From assembly GCA_032622095.1 (NCBI GenBank), contig CP136068.1:12071729-12135728 (forward strand): a stretch of 64,000 nt of DNA, read 5' to 3'. The notes under the pieces were generated by a model. It was not told the DNA's origin and made no database searches. It saw only the letters and a program-made list of their open reading frames with translations. A program made the translations under genes and the position numbers. This DNA is from Siphonodentalium dalli (Eukaryota; Mollusca; Scaphopoda; Gadilida; Siphonodentaliidae). The number at the start of each line of letters is the position of its first letter. Position 1 is the first letter of the stretch. Shown piece by piece: positions 36,109-45,058 of this stretch.

Positions 36109-37901
36109 GACTAGCCGATGAGCCCGACGTTGTCCGGGCTATTCAAAAACTAAATTTCAAGTCGATAGCTCCACCCGTTTCCGAGATCTGGTCTGCGCAT
36201 GCGCGTCGCTGGCGTCGCACGGACTCGGCGACCCGATAAAATTCGTATCCGGGGCAAGATACATTCACATAGCAAATTTCAAGTCGATAGCTCTGCCGGT
36301 TTCCGAGATCTGGTCTGCGCATGCGCTAAGATGGCGTCGCACGGGCGACCCGATAAAATTCGTATCCGGGGCAAGATACATTCACATAGCAAATTTCAAG
36401 TCGATAGCTCCACCCGTTTCCGAGATCTCGTCTGCGCATGCGCTGCCCGGGCGTCGCACGGGCTCGCCATTACGACAACGACGACCGCCTGGTCAAATTA
36501 CACACACGTACCAAGTTTCGTCCCGATCGGTCGAGAATCGTAGATTTGTATAAATGACAGACAGACAGACAGATACAGACAAACATACAGAGGTCTTCAA
36601 AATATATATGAGACTAGCCGATGAGCCCGACGTTGTCCGGGCTATTCAAAAACCAAATTTCAAGTCGATAGCTCTACCCGTTTCCGAGATCTGGTCTGCG
36701 CATGCGCGAAGCTGGCGTCGCATGGGCTCGGCGACCCGATAAAATTCGTATCCGGGGCAAGATACATTCACATACCAAATTTCAAGTCGATAGCTCCACC
36801 CGTTTCCGAGATCTCGTCTGCGCATGCGCGAAGCTGGCGTCGCACGGGCTCGGCGACCCGATAAAATTCGTATCAGGGGCAAGGTACATTCACATACCAA
36901 ATTTCAAGTCGATAGCTCCACCCGTTTCCGAGATATCGTCTGCGCATGCGCGAAGCTGGCGTCGCACGGGCTCGGCGACCCGATAAAATTCGTATCCGGG
37001 GCAAGATACATTCACATAGCAAATTTCAAGTCGATAGCTCCACCCGTTTCCGAGATCTGGTCTGCGCATGCGCGAAGCGGGCGCCGCACGGGCTTGCCAA
37101 TACGACAACGTTCACCGCCTGGTAAAACTACTCACACGTACCAAGTTTCGTCCCGATCGGTCGAGAATCGTAGATTTGTATAAATGACAGACAGACAGAC
37201 AAACAAACAAACAAACAGAGGTCTTCAAAATATATATGAGACTAGCCGATGAGCCCGACGTTGTCCGGGCTATTCAAAAACCAAATTTCAAGTCGTATCC
37301 AAACTTCAAGTCGATAGCTCTACCCGTTTCCGAGATCTGGTCTGTGCATGCGCGAAGCTGGCGTCGCACGAGCTCGGCGACCCGATAAAATTCGTATCCG
37401 GGGCAAGATACATTCACATACCAAATTTCAAGCCGATAACTCCACCCGTTTCCGAGATCTTGTCTGCGCATGCGCGAAGCTGGCGTCGCACGGGCTCGGC
37501 GACCCGATAAAATTCGTATCCGGGGCAAGATACATTCACATACCAAATTTCAAGTCGACAGCTCCGGATCCATCCGTTTCCGATATCTGGTCTCGCATGC
37601 GCGAAGCTGGTGTCGCACGGGCTCGGCGACCCGATAAAATTCGTATCCGGTGCAAGATACATTCACATAGCAAATTTCAAGTCGATAGCTCAACCCGTTT
37701 CCGAGATTTCGTCTGCGCATGCGCTGCACGGGCGCCACACGGGCTCGCCAATACGACAACGACGACCGCCTGGTCAAACTACACACACGTACCAAGTTTC
37801 GTCCCGATCGGTCGAGAATCGTAGATTTGTATAGTTGACAGACAGACAGACAGGTCTGACAGACATACAGACAAACATAGAGAGGTCTTCAAAATATATA
37901 T

Positions 37902-37905
<4 letters not shown>
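36109..37905 (+). repeat. Higher-order satellite: three blocks of 122-bp units
   Basis: Blocks start at 36109, 36612 and 37240 with GACTAGCCGATGAGCCCGAC. Each block contains three or four units of about 122 bp (CGACCCGATAAAATTCGTAT ... CCGTTTCCGAGAT ... CTGCGCATGCGC). Each then ends with CCAAGTTTCGTCCCGATCGG, a CAGA-rich stretch and GAGGTCTTCAAAATATATAT. Block lengths are about 503, 628 and 666 bp and differ by unit number. ORFs of up to 158 codons run through because 122-bp units rotate the frame while stops are rare in all three; I do not regard them as proteins. Confidence 0.93.

Positions 37906-37933
<28 letters not shown>
37906..37933. repeat. TA dinucleotide microsatellite
   Basis: A TA run directly after the third satellite block and about 180 bp beyond the stop codon of the Penelope-like ORF. 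Confidence 0.9.
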
Positions 37934-37935
<2 letters not shown>

Positions 37936-38111
37936 GAAAGTGTGGAGGGCGCTGGCACAGGTCGGTTATCCGATTTCTTATGTAATTATTTCTATGGAAC
38001 CAGCTAAATTTTGTTAGGTTGTGTCGGAAATTGACATAAAATATTGTGTTGAGCACAAACAAAGGATAATGATGTTGAAATTGCTAAAAAGCTAATTGAA
38101 CTGCGTGTTAA

Positions 38112-40229
38112 TCAAGGTCTGAGTCTAGATCGAACGAGCATATCTCTCAAACTGGGATTTTTCTTGTAGGCAATAATAACCCGTTTGTCGAGAGGCTCGG
38201 TCAATTTAGTGTATAATAATGCAAAGTTTTTTCTGAAAATGTTTGCGATTTCAACATTTCTACGATTGTAGATCAGAGGAAAGCACAAGAAATTTCGAGA
38301 AACACCTTTGTAGTCAATGTTAAGTCCGAACGGAAGATATGTTTTAAGTACGCCCATCCAATGATTTTCGCGTTCTAGGCGTATTGAATCGGTTTGGTCT
38401 TCGTCGGCTAGAATTGGTGTCTGTTCTATTGGCTGAAAGCTGAAATGGGATTTAATGTCATGATTAGATGAGTTGAAATGATCGGAAATTTGCATGTCGA
38501 GTTTTTTGCGAACACTGGAAAGATGATTAGACATTCTAACTTTGAGAGAGGTTTTTGTTTGTCCAACATATTGTATACGGCATCTTTTGCATGTGATTAA
38601 GTAAATTACATTTTTAGAATCACAATTAAGTTCGCTATGCATTTGATACGATATGCGTGTTTGTTCGCTGGTGAAAGTGTTACTAGTATTGATATATCCT
38701 ATTGTATTGATGTAACATCGTTTTTTGTGACAAAATGAGGCTGAACCATTACCCAACACCGGTCGATTGTGCCGTATCCTTGTTGGCTCAGTCGATGTTG
38801 GGTCATGGCGTAACGATTCCAATTCTCCGAGAGTTTCGGACTTTACTTGGCGCAGTAATCTACTAGAGTAGCCGCGCGGTCGTAAAGCCTGGAACAGCAC
38901 TGAACAAGCTTGATTTAGGTCGCTTCTGTTCGTGCAGTTCCGGTGGTATCGAATGATTTGAGATTTAATCAATCCATTGAACAGTTTTGGCGGATGGAAA
39001 GATTTACGATGAAGAAGCTGGTGAGAGTCCGTTGGTTTCGTAAAAAGTTTTGTATCTAAAATGTTGCATGATGTAAATTGTGGGCCCTTAAATATTGTTA
39101 AATCAAGGAAATCAATGCTGGTTTGCGATATTGATTCTTTGAGTTTGATTGATTCGTCATGACTGTTCAAGAACACCCTAAACTCATCCAGACCATGAGT
39201 CCAAATGATAAATATGTCGTCCAAGAATCTGTAATAGGCTAATGGTTGTTTATCAGATTTGGCTAAGGCGCCTTTCTCCCACTCTGCAACAAAAATTGAG
39301 GCAAAATTAGGACTAAACTTCTTGCCCATACTGCAGCCGGAGACCTGTAAATAATATCTTCCATTAAATTCAAAGTCATTCCCTTTAAGAGAAAGTTCTA
39401 ATAATTGAAGTAGTTCATCTCCAGGTCTATGAGGATCATGGTGGAAATCAAATGCATTCTTAATTGACTTTAATCCGGCATCGATTCCAATATTTGTATA
39501 CATAGATTCCACGTCGAGACTAATTAGGTAAGCAGAAGATGGAACTTCAATTTTCGACAATTTAATGGGGAAGTCCTCCGTGTCTTTTAGATAGCTCGGA
39601 TGGCGGGTAGCAATTGGTTTCAAATAGAAATCAATAAACTCCGAAATGTGGTACGACTCCGAAGCCACGTCGCTGATGATGGGGCGACCGGGTGGTGTGT
39701 ATGGATTAGTCCAACAGCTCAAAGGTTTGTGTATTTTAGGTAGCAAATAAAATGTCCTATTATTGGATTCAGGTTTTGCAATTAGATACTGAACATGTTT
39801 TTTCTTTAAAACGTCCTGGTCCAGCAAGCTTTTGAGAATGAGATTGAATTTTAAAACATTGGATTTCCAAATTGGCTCATCCAATGGTTTGTAATATTTA
39901 GTGTTGCTTAATTGGCGCGTCGCTTCTAGAATGTAATTTTCTTTAGACATGATGACGAGCGAGCTGCCTTTGTCACAAGGTTTGATTACAATGTTTTTAT
40001 TGCTGCGAAGAGTTTTTAGTGCAGTTCTTTCAACTTTAGTGAGGTTATCCTCGTTGTGAAATTTTGGTAAATTTGTGATGTCGGTTTTGACTAAGCCAGC
40101 GACCTCGGGAATGGAGTGGTCAATCTGGCGATCAGAGGGGGTCCATATCGAAGGTTCTTTAAATTGATCTTTTAAACCTGTCGAATTGCGAAAGAAATCA
40201 GCCATAGCTGTTACTTCCCTAAATTGCAT
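38112..40229 (-). CDS. Penelope-like element reverse transcriptase with GIY-YIG endonuclease
   Basis: An uninterrupted 705-codon ORF and the most convincing coding sequence in the window. Penelope-like proteins copy their own RNA into DNA at a nick. Visible features: CDKGSSLVIM at residues 85-94; FYLLPKIHKP near 160-169; GRPIISD at 181-187; the first catalytic aspartate in SLDVESMYTNI at 237-247; the catalytic pair in YRFLDDIF at 333-340; a Cys-rich stretch (C500, C505, C535, C547, C550); and a C-terminal GIY-YIG nuclease with VIYLITC at 541-547, YVGQT at 554-558 and a likely catalytic Glu in RLERENHWMG near 617-626. A TGA lies upstream in frame, so the ATG at 40227-40229 is the first available start. 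The N-terminus looks shorter than family norms, suggesting slight 5' truncation. Both ends are close to TA-repeat tracts. No paired terminal repeats or hammerhead ribozyme were recognised. The open frame suggests a young copy; activity is not shown. Confidence 0.95.
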   Translation of the reverse strand: MQFREVTAMADFFRNSTGLKDQFKEPSIWTPSDRQIDHSIPEVAGLVKTDITNLPKFHNEDNLTKVERTALKTLRSNKNIVIKPCDKGSSLVIMSKENYILEATRQLSNTKYYKPLDEPIWKSNVLKFNLILKSLLDQDVLKKKHVQYLIAKPESNNRTFYLLPKIHKPLSCWTNPYTPPGRPIISDVASESYHISEFIDFYLKPIATRHPSYLKDTEDFPIKLSKIEVPSSAYLISLDVESMYTNIGIDAGLKSIKNAFDFHHDPHRPGDELLQLLELSLKGNDFEFNGRYYLQVSGCSMGKKFSPNFASIFVAEWEKGALAKSDKQPLAYYRFLDDIFIIWTHGLDEFRVFLNSHDESIKLKESISQTSIDFLDLTIFKGPQFTSCNILDTKLFTKPTDSHQLLHRKSFHPPKLFNGLIKSQIIRYHRNCTNRSDLNQACSVLFQALRPRGYSSRLLRQVKSETLGELESLRHDPTSTEPTRIRHNRPVLGNGSASFCHKKRCYINTIGYINTSNTFTSEQTRISYQMHSELNCDSKNVIYLITCKRCRIQYVGQTKTSLKVRMSNHLSSVRKKLDMQISDHFNSSNHDIKSHFSFQPIEQTPILADEDQTDSIRLERENHWMGVLKTYLPFGLNIDYKGVSRNFLCFPLIYNRRNVEIANIFRKNFALLYTKLTEPLDKRVIIAYKKNPSLRDMLVRSRLRP

Positions 40230-40408
40230 GCTTGCAATATATATATTGTCACTATGACGTCATAATTCAATTTATCGTCTATTGAAAAATGGCAATGCCA
40301 CGAAAGGCTTATAGACATTTTATTTAAATTAATTAATTTTCTATAGACATGTCTTATGTTATTCTTGGACAATATATAATACTGTACACACGTTACTTTA
40401 AACTGTGA

Positions 40409-40469
40409 AATATATATATATATATATATATATATAGCTATATATATATAGCTATATATATATATATAG

Positions 40470-40504
<35 letters not shown>
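40409..40504. repeat. TA repeat with interspersed AGCT
   Basis: Alternating TA runs broken by TAGCTA steps, upstream of the Penelope-like ORF. The AGCT steps keep the whole tract self-complementary. Confidence 0.95.
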
Positions 40505-40509
<5 letters not shown>

Positions 40510-40527
40510 CTGCGAATGTATGTATCT

Positions 40528-41060
40528 GTTTTACCCAACGGAGATATTATTAGTTATCTTCGGCAACATCGGGGGTACATGGAGATTTAATACCTGGATG
40601 TCGATTTTGAAGCCCGAGGCGGAGCCGAGGGGGTCAAAAAGAGACATCCAGGTATTAAATCTCCATGTACCCCACGATGTTGCCGGAGATAACGATTTTG
40701 TCCCCACAACAATAACCATGTCTCCTTAATTTAAGTGTGTTTTTCATAGGTTATCCGATTAATTCACACCATTGAGAATAATTCTGTAGCTGACCTAAGG
40801 ACCGGCGTCAGGTGACGTCAAATTCGGCGTGCGAGAGCAACGTCACGATTGATGGAAACTGCCAGTTCAAGGGTCATTCATATAACCCCGATGTTTCACG
40901 TGCTCATATACCCCCGATGTTTGGCGCACGTTCTCTTATACCCATCTGTCAAGGGTGACGGGGGACATGGTGATTTAAACGTGGCTTTGTAGCCAATCAG
41001 ATTGCTAGTTACAACCGGATGTGGGGACAAATTATTATGCACCAGTCTGTTGGGTAAAAG
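40528..41060. mobile_element. Small inverted-repeat element with internal palindrome
   Basis: The termini GTTTTACCCAAC (40528-40539) and GTTGGGTAAAAG (41049-41060) are inverted and resemble the CCTTTACCCAAC ends of the TTAA-flanked elements at 42329 and 57345. No TTAA or other target duplication was found. There is no transposase. The palindrome at 40553-40693 occupies one side. Confidence 0.55.
40553..40693. repeat. 141-bp palindrome
   Basis: Arms 40553-40602 and 40643-40693 are near-exact complements (GTTATCTTCGGCAACATCG on the left). The loop contains CCCGAGGCGGAGCCGAGGGG, closely similar to the loop of the palindrome at 14810-14945 although the arms are unrelated. Confidence 0.95.
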
Positions 41061-41130
41061 TTTACCCATCGCGATTTAGAGGGTATATATAATCTCTAAA
41101 CAGTCAGTTCATACGTTCAGATGTAGTAGG

Positions 41131-42307
41131 TTAGGTGCTAGTCCAAAATTGACTATACATTGAATGTATAGTCCAACTTTCCCCATCGCTGGTAACGGAG
41201 CTTTTTCTTCAAGTCCGGAAAGGAAGAATGTGACGCAAGATACAACCAAACTGCGATGTTTTTCGGGTAAATTCGTACTCTAGCGCGAAACTATTTAGAT
41301 ATTTCAATAAGGCGTGCGTTCAGTTTCTCATCTAATAACTTTGCTTATCTCATTTTTTTCACCGGGATTGAACGTATACTATGGAACCCACAGTGATCTC
41401 TTGGACGTAAAAGATACATAAATAGAACAGAAACATGCCTGATCTCTTGGACGTAAAAGATACAGAAGTAGAACAGAAACCTGCCTATATATATATATAT
41501 ATACATACAAATTAAATTAAATAACCATACTTACCTGTTTTCAATCGTCGTATTCCATCACTATGCGCCATGTCGTAATCCAGTTTCTCATCTAATAACA
41601 TAAATTTGTCCAACCTGTTTTAGGGAATGGGTCCTGGGTCTTTGCCATTGGGAAACAAATTGCGTCATAGAGGTTTACACTTAGTAAGGCCTATGACCGA
41701 TAACGATTATAGTATGGAGAGTTGTCAGTGTGAAAATAGTGTAATCAAATACTTTGATGTATATTATATTTGCCAATAAAAAACATCAAAACAATAATAC
41801 ATATTACAAATAAAAAAAAACAAGAATATGTGCATACATAATATCATTCACCACAGGCTCATGTGTTTACCATCGCACATACATTCCCGTAAACAGAAAC
41901 TGCAGCAGTTGCAGCGAGCGCAATTACATTTTAGTTTATTGCTAGGGTACGAATTTACTTTTTCGGAGGGTACGAGCTGGTCAGGGTACGAAAATACTTG
42001 CTCCCACGACAGCGAGTGCGGTGTGACCGGAGTTCGATCGAGCACAACCCAATGTTTAAAAATGTTTAAAAATCCGTCGGCTCCAGCCGAATATTCTCAA
42101 TAAATCTCTCATTTTTGGAAAAGGAATATGAAAGGTATGTCATGGTGATGCAGTAGCACATGTATTACCCGAAAAACATTGCGGTTTGGTGGTATCTTGC
42201 ATCACATTCTTCCTTTCCGGACTGGAAGAAAAAGCTCCGTTGGGAGGCATGGGGGAAATTTCGACGGGATATCTTTAGTATCCCGTAGATTTTCGACTAG
42301 TTAGGTG
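41131..42307. mobile_element. 1.16-kb inverted-repeat transposon with target duplication
   Basis: The element is 41138-42300, flanked on both sides by TTAGGTG (41131-41137 and 42301-42307). Inverted arms of about 135 bp lie at 41138-41272 and 42164-42300. Their inner parts are closely alike (CGGAGCTTTTTCTTC, GTCCGGAAAGGAAGAATGTG) and their outer 60 bp are diverged. Each arm carries a different small hairpin at the same place (41151-41173 and 42265-42285). The interior has a 46-bp tandem duplication (TCTCTTGGACGTAAAAGATA at about 41397 and 41444). The 91-codon ORF at 41828-42103 is not recognised. Non-autonomous. Confidence 0.8.
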
Positions 42308-42324
42308 CATGTCACGAATATTTA

Positions 42325-42781
42325 TTAACCCTTTACCCAACAAACCGGCCAAAAACGCCCAAATAAAGCTTCAACAGCCTAAAATATCTTTGGTCTGTCT
42401 CAATAACACCATACAAATATGGATATCATTGGAACCGGTTCATTGACCACATTGTGATGGTTACAGTTATGCCCTGTGCCAATGCATTCTCTTATATATG
42501 CGAGTCGACCATTGGTCGCCTCGCATATATAAGAGAATGCATTGGCCTAAAAAAATACATTCTTTAACAATTTTATTATTTTTTCTTACATTTTTTTACA
42601 ATTTTTTTAATATTTTTCTTACATTTTTTTTACAATTTTTATAATATTTTTCTACATTCTTTGACAATTTTAATATGTGTTAAGCCAATGCATTCTCTTA
42701 TATATGCGAGGCGACCTATGGTCGACTCGCATATATAAGAGAATGCATTGGCACAGGGTCGTTTGTTGGGTAAATGGTTGA
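42325..42781 (-). mobile_element. TTAA-flanked small transposon carrying hairpin pair C
   Basis: The element is 42329-42777. It starts CCCTTTACCCAACA after TTAA (42325-42328) and ends TGTTGGGTAAATGG before TTGA (42778-42781), read as a mutated TTAA. It is the reverse-oriented relative of 57345-57736. TTAA targets and CCC ends suggest a piggyBac-like non-autonomous element. No transposase ORF. Confidence 0.8.
42478..42752. repeat. Hairpin pair C
   Basis: Hairpins at 42478-42546 and 42684-42752, each 69 bp, mirrored as in the other copies, with one base change at an apex (CCATTGGTCGCC). The 137-bp spacer is an expanded T-rich version of the spacer in copies A and E, with repeated TTTTTCTTACATT and TTTACAATTTT words. 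Confidence 0.97.
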
Positions 42782-43317
42782 GGTGTGTCTGATGTTATAA
42801 TTGGGACGCAACCGATAGCTATTTCCCTTGTAAATGTCAGTTATAGATCCGATGTTTAACGATTACTGATTTGTAAATGTGCATTGCAAATGTTCACAGC
42901 TCATGCACTAGTTTTTGTCTCAATTTTAACTCAATTTGTTTATTATCTTCACTCAAAAATTACATGGGTATTGAGACATTTAACATATTAAATGGCATAT
43001 AGTTATATACATTATATACATGGGGCAGGCGGGATTATTGTAATATGTACCATGCAGACATGCCGTATATAATTATACAACAGCGATAATTAATGTTCTT
43101 TCTCTGTCGTTACTAATGCTGTTATTATAAATACTCTGCCCTCTATAGAGCTTAAATCTTCTCTCGGTTTTTAGTACTATCTGCCCAGTGTAGCTTCAGT
43201 TGTCTCTATCGGAGATTAGTGAAAATTTCTCAAATTCGATGTACGTGTTCTCTCCCAAATAATCGCATTAAATAATTTTTAGCTGTATTCTCCACAATGC
43301 AAATGTTCTAATATATA
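42782..43317. other. No recognisable gene
   Basis: AT-rich sequence between two transposons. No exon, repeat or ORF is supported. Confidence 0.4.
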
Positions 43318-43820
43318 CACCCCTAGTCAAGAAGACATTAGTGGTCCTGCTAATTTGCTATGATGCGGTTGGGTCCTGCTGAATTGCTATGATGCTGTTA
43401 TGTCAAACTGATGCTGTTAACAAAAAGTACCGTTATATTTTATTAATTTGTCTTTTTCGCAGTGTTCCTATAATCTGATCATATACAAGAAAAGCCATTA
43501 TGCTTATCAAACATTCAAATATATATTTATTGCAAAACATTTTTAATACCGGTTGTATTAGTTGTTGAAAATCGTCGTTTTAGAAGCACCAGCGCAGGCA
43601 TTATTATATATTTTTTAAATAATTATGTTCTTGAATGTTTCATACATACACTGGTTTTTTCTCAAATCGTTCGGGTTAGCAAAACACCGCGAAAATGACA
43701 ACTTTATAAAAAAATAACGGTACTTTTTCGTAACTGCATCATTTTGCCCTACCGTATCATAGCAATTCAGCAGGACCACCAGCATCATATAATATTAGCA
43801 GGACCACTTGACCAGGGGTG
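43318..43820. mobile_element. 0.5-kb inverted-repeat element
   Basis: The ends are CACCCCTAGTCAAG (from 43318) and CTTGACCAGGGGTG (to 43820). Arms of about 110-125 bp continue inwards to AAAAAGTACCGTTAT and its complement. Each arm holds two related direct copies of GTCCTGCT(A/G)AATTGCTATGA. ATATAT lies on both sides and could be a target duplication, but it is too simple to be decisive. No transposase is encoded. Confidence 0.8.
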
Positions 43821-43915
43821 ATATATGGTTGAACCAATTTAAAATCAAAACCGCTTTGGTTTAGAAACTTGATTTGTGACGAAGGTTTCTGACTTGATTA
43901 TATTACTAATATCAG

Positions 43916-44089
43916 CGTGTCCAGGTGGCTACACACAGCACATCGGTATAGGGTCATGCCTGATGATCTCTACACAATCTGAGCAACTAGACATAGCCGC
44001 ATCTATATGCAATGCAGACCAGGGACATTTATTCCCAGTAAGGAACAGCAAGAGATGTAGCATGATCAGAGACACCCTCAATGACTTAG
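43916..44089 (+). CDS. Probable host exon: N-terminal half of a C-type lectin-like domain
   Basis: A 58-codon open stretch reads CPGGYTQHIGIGSC, then AASICNADQGHLFPV and MIRDTLNDL. This matches the front half of a C-type lectin-like fold: CP.GY, a second Cys about 12 residues later, A...C...GHL, then an amphipathic helix. A candidate branch point (TACTAAT) and acceptor (ATATCAG) lie directly upstream, and the donor TTAG/GTGAGT directly downstream. The 174-bp exon starts and ends in phase 1, as expected for a shufflable extracellular module. Neighbouring exons are not visible, and the downstream intron contains a foldback element starting at 44108. The function of the full protein is unknown; carbohydrate binding cannot be inferred because the second half is missing. 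Confidence 0.55.
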
Positions 44090-44107
44090 GTGAGTTTACA
44101 TGTGTAA

Positions 44108-44575
44108 TATGTGACCCGCCATATCAAATCCAGTCGTAAGTCGGGATTTTTTTTTACCCTGTGCCAATGCATTCTCTTATATATGCGAGTCGACCATAAG
44201 TCGCCTCGCATATATAAGAGAATGCATTGGCCTAACAATTTTTTACAATTTTAATAATTTTTTCTTGTATTCTTTAACAATTTTATAATTTCACCCATAC
44301 AGAGCCCCAGACAAACATGAGCAGACGACACTCTTCTATATGCTTCTATATATGTGTGGGACTCCCTGCAGGGTAATGGATGTTTTTTTATTTTATGTCC
44401 TAATAATTGGAAGAAACATTTATTTGAAAAAAATGATAAAAAATTGTTAGGCCAATGCATTCTCTTATATATGCGAGGCGACCTATGGTCGACTCGCATA
44501 TATAAGAGAATGCATTGGCACAAGGTAAAAAAAATCCCGACTTACGACTGGATTTGATATGGCGGGTCACATATA
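44108..44575. mobile_element. Foldback element carrying hairpin pair D
   Basis: Outer arms of about 55 bp at 44108-44162 and 44520-44575 are inverted copies (TATGTGACCCGCCATATCAA at the left edge). Directly inside them lies the mirrored pair of 69-bp hairpins, so the arms fold for over 120 bp per side. The central spacer of 219 bp includes about 150 bp absent from the other copies. It starts about 18 bp after the donor site of the lectin-like exon. Confidence 0.9.
44163..44519. repeat. Hairpin pair D
   Basis: Hairpins at 44163-44231 and 44451-44519, both 69 bp. The apex of the first has one substitution (CCATAAGTCGCC). The bounding words are ACCCTGT on the left and ACAAGGT on the right, with one mismatch. 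Confidence 0.97.
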
Positions 44576-45058
44576 GAACGACCACAACCCGGACAAATAT
44601 CATATTTATTTATTTATTTATTATATGATTTAAAGATGCATAATTCGAATTATAACGCTCCCAAATTACGATTTATTTGGCTTCGGGAGAAAATATTTGA
44701 TTCAAATTATGATAATTTCTTCAAGAATGTACTAATAGTATGGCATAATTATGATATGAATGCGATATTATTCACAAAACACGGTGGTTTGTGTCCGAGA
44801 AAATTCAGGTCAAGTATTCTTTAGTTTCTCGCAAAAGGTGCAGTGGATTGTTTATAAGCAGAGTCACGACATTGCGTCAATTCCTTATTTAGATTCGCGC
44901 GCATTATATTTACGTCGGTTTCCAAAACCTAATTTGGTGCATCTACAACTTACAACTCAAAATACTACTCATAGTAAATTCCTTATTTGGTATGTATTAC
45001 CACATATAGGTTCGGAGAAAATACTACAACGAAAGGAACAATTTCAGTATTAGTGATA
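44576..45058. other. No recognisable gene
   Basis: A short TTTA repeat lies at about 44603-44623. ORFs at 44636-44824 and 44760-45053 have no recognisable domain. Confidence 0.4.

Noticed and set aside
36109-36150. Hammerhead ribozyme-like CCGATGAG followed by a hairpin at the satellite block starts
   Set aside because: The CUGAUGA core is altered and the GAAA partner strand is absent. It is a small hairpin only.
36199-37834. Arginine-rich ORFs of up to 158 codons in the 122-bp satellite
   Set aside because: Open on both strands and in several frames because the unit lacks stops; no start or domain logic.
41828-42103. 91-codon ORF inside the inverted-repeat element as a transposase
   Set aside because: Too short, no catalytic motif, and the element looks non-autonomous.
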